Shown piece after piece: positions 60,981 through 64,000 of a DNA stretch of 64,000 bases. Each line of letters starts with the position of its first letter. The stretch's first letter is position 1. Both the position numbers and the translations under genes were made by a program. The notes below the pieces were generated by a model. It searched no databases. It was not told the origin of the DNA and saw nothing but the letters and a program-made list of their open reading frames with translations. The stretch is from 2-01-FULL-41-14 sp046317875 (GTDB taxonomy: Bacteria > Pseudomonadota > Alphaproteobacteria > UBA7879 > UBA5542). Location of the stretch: contig JBKCVN010000010.1 in the NCBI GenBank assembly GCA_046317875.1, positions 10,389-74,388 of the forward strand. Direction: 5' to 3'.

Positions 60981-61009
60981 TTTTTAGGGGTTGTGGCTGC
61001 AAATGTCAA
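60981..61009 (-). promoter_or_regulatory. tRNA-Ser promoter
   Basis: On the minus strand a perfect TTGACA (61009-61004), a 17-nt spacer and TAAAAA (60986-60981) lie about 10 nt before the tRNA. It sits between the tRNA and the stop of the methyltransferase-like gene. Confidence 0.65.
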
Positions 61010-61018
61010 CGGCCATTT

Positions 61019-61729
61019 TTATTTAATAGCTGCTGCGTTTGTTCGTGTTTTAAGGACGGAAGGATTTTTTGTGGCAATTAAGACATTAAAAATTTTCTCT
61101 TTTCCTTCTTGTTGATAAAAATGTTGCCGAATTTTATCGAAAACGGGATCATCATGTATGTCTGAGGATTTTATCATTTTTACTGTAAATCCACTTTTTC
61201 TTAACATTATTATCTTAGCTTGTAGATTTCTTTGATACCGTTCTTCATGAGATAATTTCCAAAAGTCGGCAGATGTTTCTTTGTTTTGTAAAATTTCATG
61301 GATCATGTTGATAGGCTCAGGAATAATAATTTTTCCACCTATGGGTAATAGCCTGTGCAATCCTTCTATGCAATTTGGACCAGCAAACTTGAAAGTCGAC
61401 CAATCAAAATAAACCCTAGAAAAGATGCCCTGAGCTTCTATTGAAAAGCTATCTTTAAAGTCCTCGGAGTTAAAATTTAGATGAAAAAAGCGCTCTTCCA
61501 AATATGACATTTTTGGTAAGGCAAGCTGAGGTATATCATCATTCAAAAAGAAAACATCATTAGGCGTTTCTTCGAGAAGGGGATGAGCTTCGTAAGGATG
61601 GACCCCTAGAATTAATTTCCCATTTTTTATTTTTGATTTGACCAGACTAATTTGATCAAGCGTCTTTTTCAAGGGTGTGGCTTGTTTATAATTTGTGTGA
61701 AGCTTCCCCCCTTTTTTATGGGCATCCAA
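61019..61729 (-). pseudogene. Main part of a secreted methyltransferase-like protein (frameshifted)
   Basis: From a TTG at 61729 the frame encodes 236 residues. It has the layout of a degenerate class I methyltransferase: LILGVHPYEAHPLLEETP, NDVFFLNDD, a central FSRVYFDWSTFKF (motif IV place), and HRLLPIGGKIIIPEP like the RxLxPGG strand-5 motif. The glycine-rich motif I is missing. The frame stays open upstream to 61773 or so (SPEYARTLSKSILDAHKKGG), joining the signal-peptide ORF if one base is removed from the CCCCC-AAAA tract (61766-61774). I treat the two as one broken gene. Confidence 0.6.
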
Positions 61730-61853
61730 AATACTTTTGCTTAAAGTACGAGCATACTCTGGAGATTTTGGGGGTTATAGGGTGATTGCTTGCCGCAAAC
61801 AGTTGAATCATAGAGGAATTTAAAATAAATACTAAAAAAACAGTCTGTAACAT
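61716..61853 (-). pseudogene. Signal-peptide fragment of the methyltransferase-like gene
   Basis: This 45-residue frame starts at an ATG at 61853, with AGAGG 5 nt upstream. It has a signal peptide (LQTVFLVFILNSSMIQLFAAS), then NHPITPK before the reading frame goes out of phase and stops at 61716. Removing one base at 61766-61774 fuses it to the following 236-residue frame, giving a secreted protein of about 270 residues. Confidence 0.55.
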
Positions 61854-61945
61854 TATCGCCTCTTCTGTGTATCGGTTTTTCAACTCGTTATTATTAAAAA
61901 AATAATAACACATAAAAATATTTTGGGAAAATTTAATCCCCTGTC

Positions 61946-61973
61946 TTTACAATTAAAAACAATTAGGTGTAAT
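61946..61973 (+). promoter_or_regulatory. tRNA-Arg promoter
   Basis: TTTACA (61946-61951) and TGTAAT (61968-61973) with a 16-nt spacer end 10 nt before the tRNA-Arg gene. Confidence 0.5.
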
Positions 61974-61983
61974 TTGAGCGGAT

Positions 61984-62060
61984 GCGTCCTTAGCTCAGCT
62001 GGATAGAGCGGCGGCCTTCTAAGCCGTAGGTCAGAGGTTCGAATCCTCTAGGACGCACCA
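61984..62060 (+). tRNA. tRNA-Arg(TCT)
   Basis: The 77-nt sequence has acceptor arms GCGTCCT and AGGACGC, a D-loop TAGCTCAGCTGGATAGAGC, anticodon TCT at 62018-62020 in a 7-nt loop, the GGTTCGAATCC T-arm and an encoded ACCA 3' end. It reads AGA (and AGG by wobble). Confidence 0.97.
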
Positions 62061-62092
62061 TTGTCCATTTCCCCTAGCAAAAGGATCATCCC

Positions 62093-63967
62093 ATGCTCAA
62101 AACCAAAAATTTATCCTTTTTTATATGTATGGTTTTTATTTTTTGCGCCCAGGCCCGGTGGGCCACCTATGACGAAGCCCCCTTTGAAATAACGGATCGA
62201 ACCCAAATTGATACCATCCATAAAGATGGAACATGGGAACAAGAAATAACCGAAGAGTTGAAAGTTTTGAATGAAGCGGGTCGAGATCGGATCTCAACTC
62301 GTCGCTTATTTTATAATGAATCTACTGAAACGCTCTCGATTAAGGAAGCCTATACCCTAAAGGATGGCCAAAAATATGGCGTGGCCCCGACCGACATACA
62401 AGATAAACCCCTGGCTAGCTCGCAAAAAGGGTTTGATCAAATACGTCAAGTCCTGATCGCTTATCCCCATGTTTCTATTGGGGCCACCATTTTTATTAAA
62501 TATAAAATTGAAACAAAAAAAACTCCCGTCCCTAACCATTGGTCTGGTGTTCTGTGGTGGGGCATAGATTATTCGAAAAAATCAAAAAACATTATTTATT
62601 CAAAGATTCCATTGAAGATCAAAATAAATGATCCCACCAAAGCCTTGTCTGTAAAAGAAAAACAGGAAAAGGGACGGCAGGTGATTGAAATTACTCAAAC
62701 CAAACCCCTTTATTTTGATACGGTGAATGATGGACCCTGGTCATGGATTCCTCATAAAAAATTAACATGGGGTTCTTTCTCCAGTTTTAAAAGCTGGGAA
62801 GAGTTAGGAGATCACTTTTCCGCCGGATGGGAAAAGGCGCTAAGCGCCCCCTTGCCCGCCCGTTTTCAAACAATTGCCGAAAAGGCATCCAAGAAAAAAA
62901 CGGAAGTAGATCAGATTAATAGTGTGACCTCAGATTTGATGGAAATGATTCAGTATGTGGGGGATTGGCGTACGGTTGAAGGATTGTTTTGGCCCCGGCC
63001 CTTAGAAACCATAGACGCGACACATTTTGGAGACTGTAAAGATTTTTCGGCTTCTACTATTGCTATTTTAAGGAAATTAGGATTTCAGGCGTATGCTGTG
63101 TTTGTTACCCGGGGCACGGAAAGACGTGATTTGGAAGAGGCCTTACCCTTTTTGCGTCCTAATCATGCCATGGTTAAGGTCGTGGCTAAATCTGGTGCTG
63201 TGTATTGGGTGGATCCCACCAATCTTGTGAGTATGGCCCAGGGCATTTTTCCTGATGTGGCGGGAAGAAAAGCCTTGGTTGTCACAAAAGAAGGGGGGGG
63301 CTTATATGAATCAATTCCCCCTGTTAATTATGTGACGAATTCCACAATTTCGGAAAAACGCCTTCGTATTAACAAAGATGCCTCGTTAGATGTATGGGGT
63401 ACTGTAACCACTAAAGGAGAAGCTTCTTTGGATTGGGCAGGAAAGGCTTTAAGTGCCTCACCCCAAGCTTTGGAAGAAGAGCTTATTTTTGGATCTGCAG
63501 GGGAATACCTTGATAAAAAAAACAGACGAAGCGTGATATTGCCCAATTTAAAGTCCCGAGTGGTGGAAGATTTGGTGTTTAAGTATGACTATAACCATCC
63601 CCATCAGGTTAAAAAAACAAATCAGGGTTATTATTTGGCTCTCACTTCGCCCCTGAGCATAAAACCGGGGGTCGATCAGGTGGCGGATATGTATATGGGC
63701 CCCCCTGCCTCGTTTAAACGAACTCTGATTATTGAAAATGGAAAAATAGAAGATGCAGAGCGTTTAAATTACACCCTATCAACGCCTTGGGTTGATATCA
63801 CCCGAACATTCCAAAAAGACAAAGATGCGTTGAAAATGGAAGAATCCTTCCAGATTAAAACATCTTTCATTCCGGTGGATGAACTTCAGGGTGAGGTATT
63901 TAAGAAATTAAAAGAAGCCTCCATTTTGCACTTGGAAACAGGTCTGGTGGTGGATTTAGGAGCTTAA
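62093..63967 (+). CDS. Secreted DUF3857/transglutaminase-like protein
   Basis: This 624-residue protein has a signal peptide (LSFFICMVFIFCAQARW). The first part is a DUF3857 domain (DTIHKDGTWEQEITEELKVL, RRLFYNESTETLSI). A transglutaminase-like cysteine-peptidase core follows, with Cys in FGDCKDFSAST around residue 315, His in LRPNHAMVKV and Asp in YWVDPTN, so the catalytic triad is intact. The C-terminal beta-rich region is typical of the family. The role is unknown; bacterial relatives are envelope or secreted proteins. It starts 32 nt after tRNA-Arg. Confidence 0.85.
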   Translation: MLKTKNLSFFICMVFIFCAQARWATYDEAPFEITDRTQIDTIHKDGTWEQEITEELKVLNEAGRDRISTRRLFYNESTETLSIKEAYTLKDGQKYGVAPTDIQDKPLASSQKGFDQIRQVLIAYPHVSIGATIFIKYKIETKKTPVPNHWSGVLWWGIDYSKKSKNIIYSKIPLKIKINDPTKALSVKEKQEKGRQVIEITQTKPLYFDTVNDGPWSWIPHKKLTWGSFSSFKSWEELGDHFSAGWEKALSAPLPARFQTIAEKASKKKTEVDQINSVTSDLMEMIQYVGDWRTVEGLFWPRPLETIDATHFGDCKDFSASTIAILRKLGFQAYAVFVTRGTERRDLEEALPFLRPNHAMVKVVAKSGAVYWVDPTNLVSMAQGIFPDVAGRKALVVTKEGGGLYESIPPVNYVTNSTISEKRLRINKDASLDVWGTVTTKGEASLDWAGKALSASPQALEEELIFGSAGEYLDKKNRRSVILPNLKSRVVEDLVFKYDYNHPHQVKKTNQGYYLALTSPLSIKPGVDQVADMYMGPPASFKRTLIIENGKIEDAERLNYTLSTPWVDITRTFQKDKDALKMEESFQIKTSFIPVDELQGEVFKKLKEASILHLETGLVVDLGA

Positions 63968-64000
63968 TTGTTTTTGGCCCCTAGATACGTATCTTAAAAC

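Noticed and set aside
1..64000. CRISPR arrays, insertion sequences, prophage or integrase genes.
   Set aside because: I saw no regularly spaced repeats, transposase or integrase motifs, and neither tRNA gene has a nearby repeated 3' end.

Overview
The window is a gene-dense chromosomal segment (about 40-45% G+C by eye) of a Gram-negative alphaproteobacterium. The evidence is a MucR/Ros regulator, the short ProRS lacking the insertion domain, YejABEF, a zinc-ribbon DUF3426-type protein, a ubiquinone pathway (UbiG, Coq7), and the orders rpsF-rpsR-rplI divergent from fabD-fabG-acpP-fabF-mltG. Many small secreted proteins without recognisable families, two of them with nuclear-localisation-like basic runs, plus a ubiquitin-like ORF, suggest a host-associated bacterium, perhaps a protist symbiont of the Holosporales type. 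That placement is inference; no marker here fixes the genus.

Layout. 1-4.1 kb: the end of nuoG, a divergent nuoH, then pgk where nuoI-N would be expected. 4.1-9.0 kb: coq7-dsbB, pgsA, an MHS-family transporter and aspS. 9.1-16.1 kb: recA-tsaB-rimI, mucR, ndk, a MazG-like gene, glmU-glmS. 16.1-21.3 kb: accessory block with a periplasmic GT-B-like protein, a secreted protein with a HicA-like C-terminus, rpmJ, a large secreted protein of unknown function and a Cys-rich lipoprotein. 21.3-28.6 kb: a sugar-nucleotide epimerase, kdsB and the yej peptide transporter. 28.6-31.4 kb: a secreted acidic protein, a ubiquitin-like ORF, an Fe-S photolyase and its DUF2256 partner. 31.5-40.5 kb: pgeF-gmk, then proS-lolC-lolD-dnaE-SDR as a tight run. 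40.5-40.8 kb: an intergenic stretch encoding a probable multi-hairpin small RNA. 40.8-49.7 kb: ubiG, a nitronate-monooxygenase-like gene, the ribosomal operon, the fatty-acid operon and a metallo-beta-lactamase-fold lipoprotein. 49.8-57.9 kb: DNA-repair glycosylases (mpg, tag), a BaiN-like flavoprotein and a methyltransferase, mixed with small secreted or membrane proteins. 57.9-64 kb: hldE-gmhA, a zinc-ribbon protein, tRNA-Ser, a broken secreted methyltransferase-like gene, tRNA-Arg and a transglutaminase-like protein.

The housekeeping genes fit an aerobic cell with an outer membrane carrying heptose- and Kdo-containing LPS (GmhA, HldE, KdsB), lipoprotein export (LolCD), peptidoglycan maintenance (GlmS, GlmU, MltG, PgeF) and peptide import (Yej). 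DsbB could support the cysteine-rich envelope proteins. The points most worth following are the ubiquitin-fold ORF with no usable start codon, the secreted HicA-like fusion, a two-member secreted family sharing a Tyr-Asn-Pro-Gly-Pro-Gly motif (one member frameshifted), a secreted methyltransferase-like gene also frameshifted at a homopolymer, the five-hairpin RNA, and a NuoH that has lost several normally invariant acidic residues.
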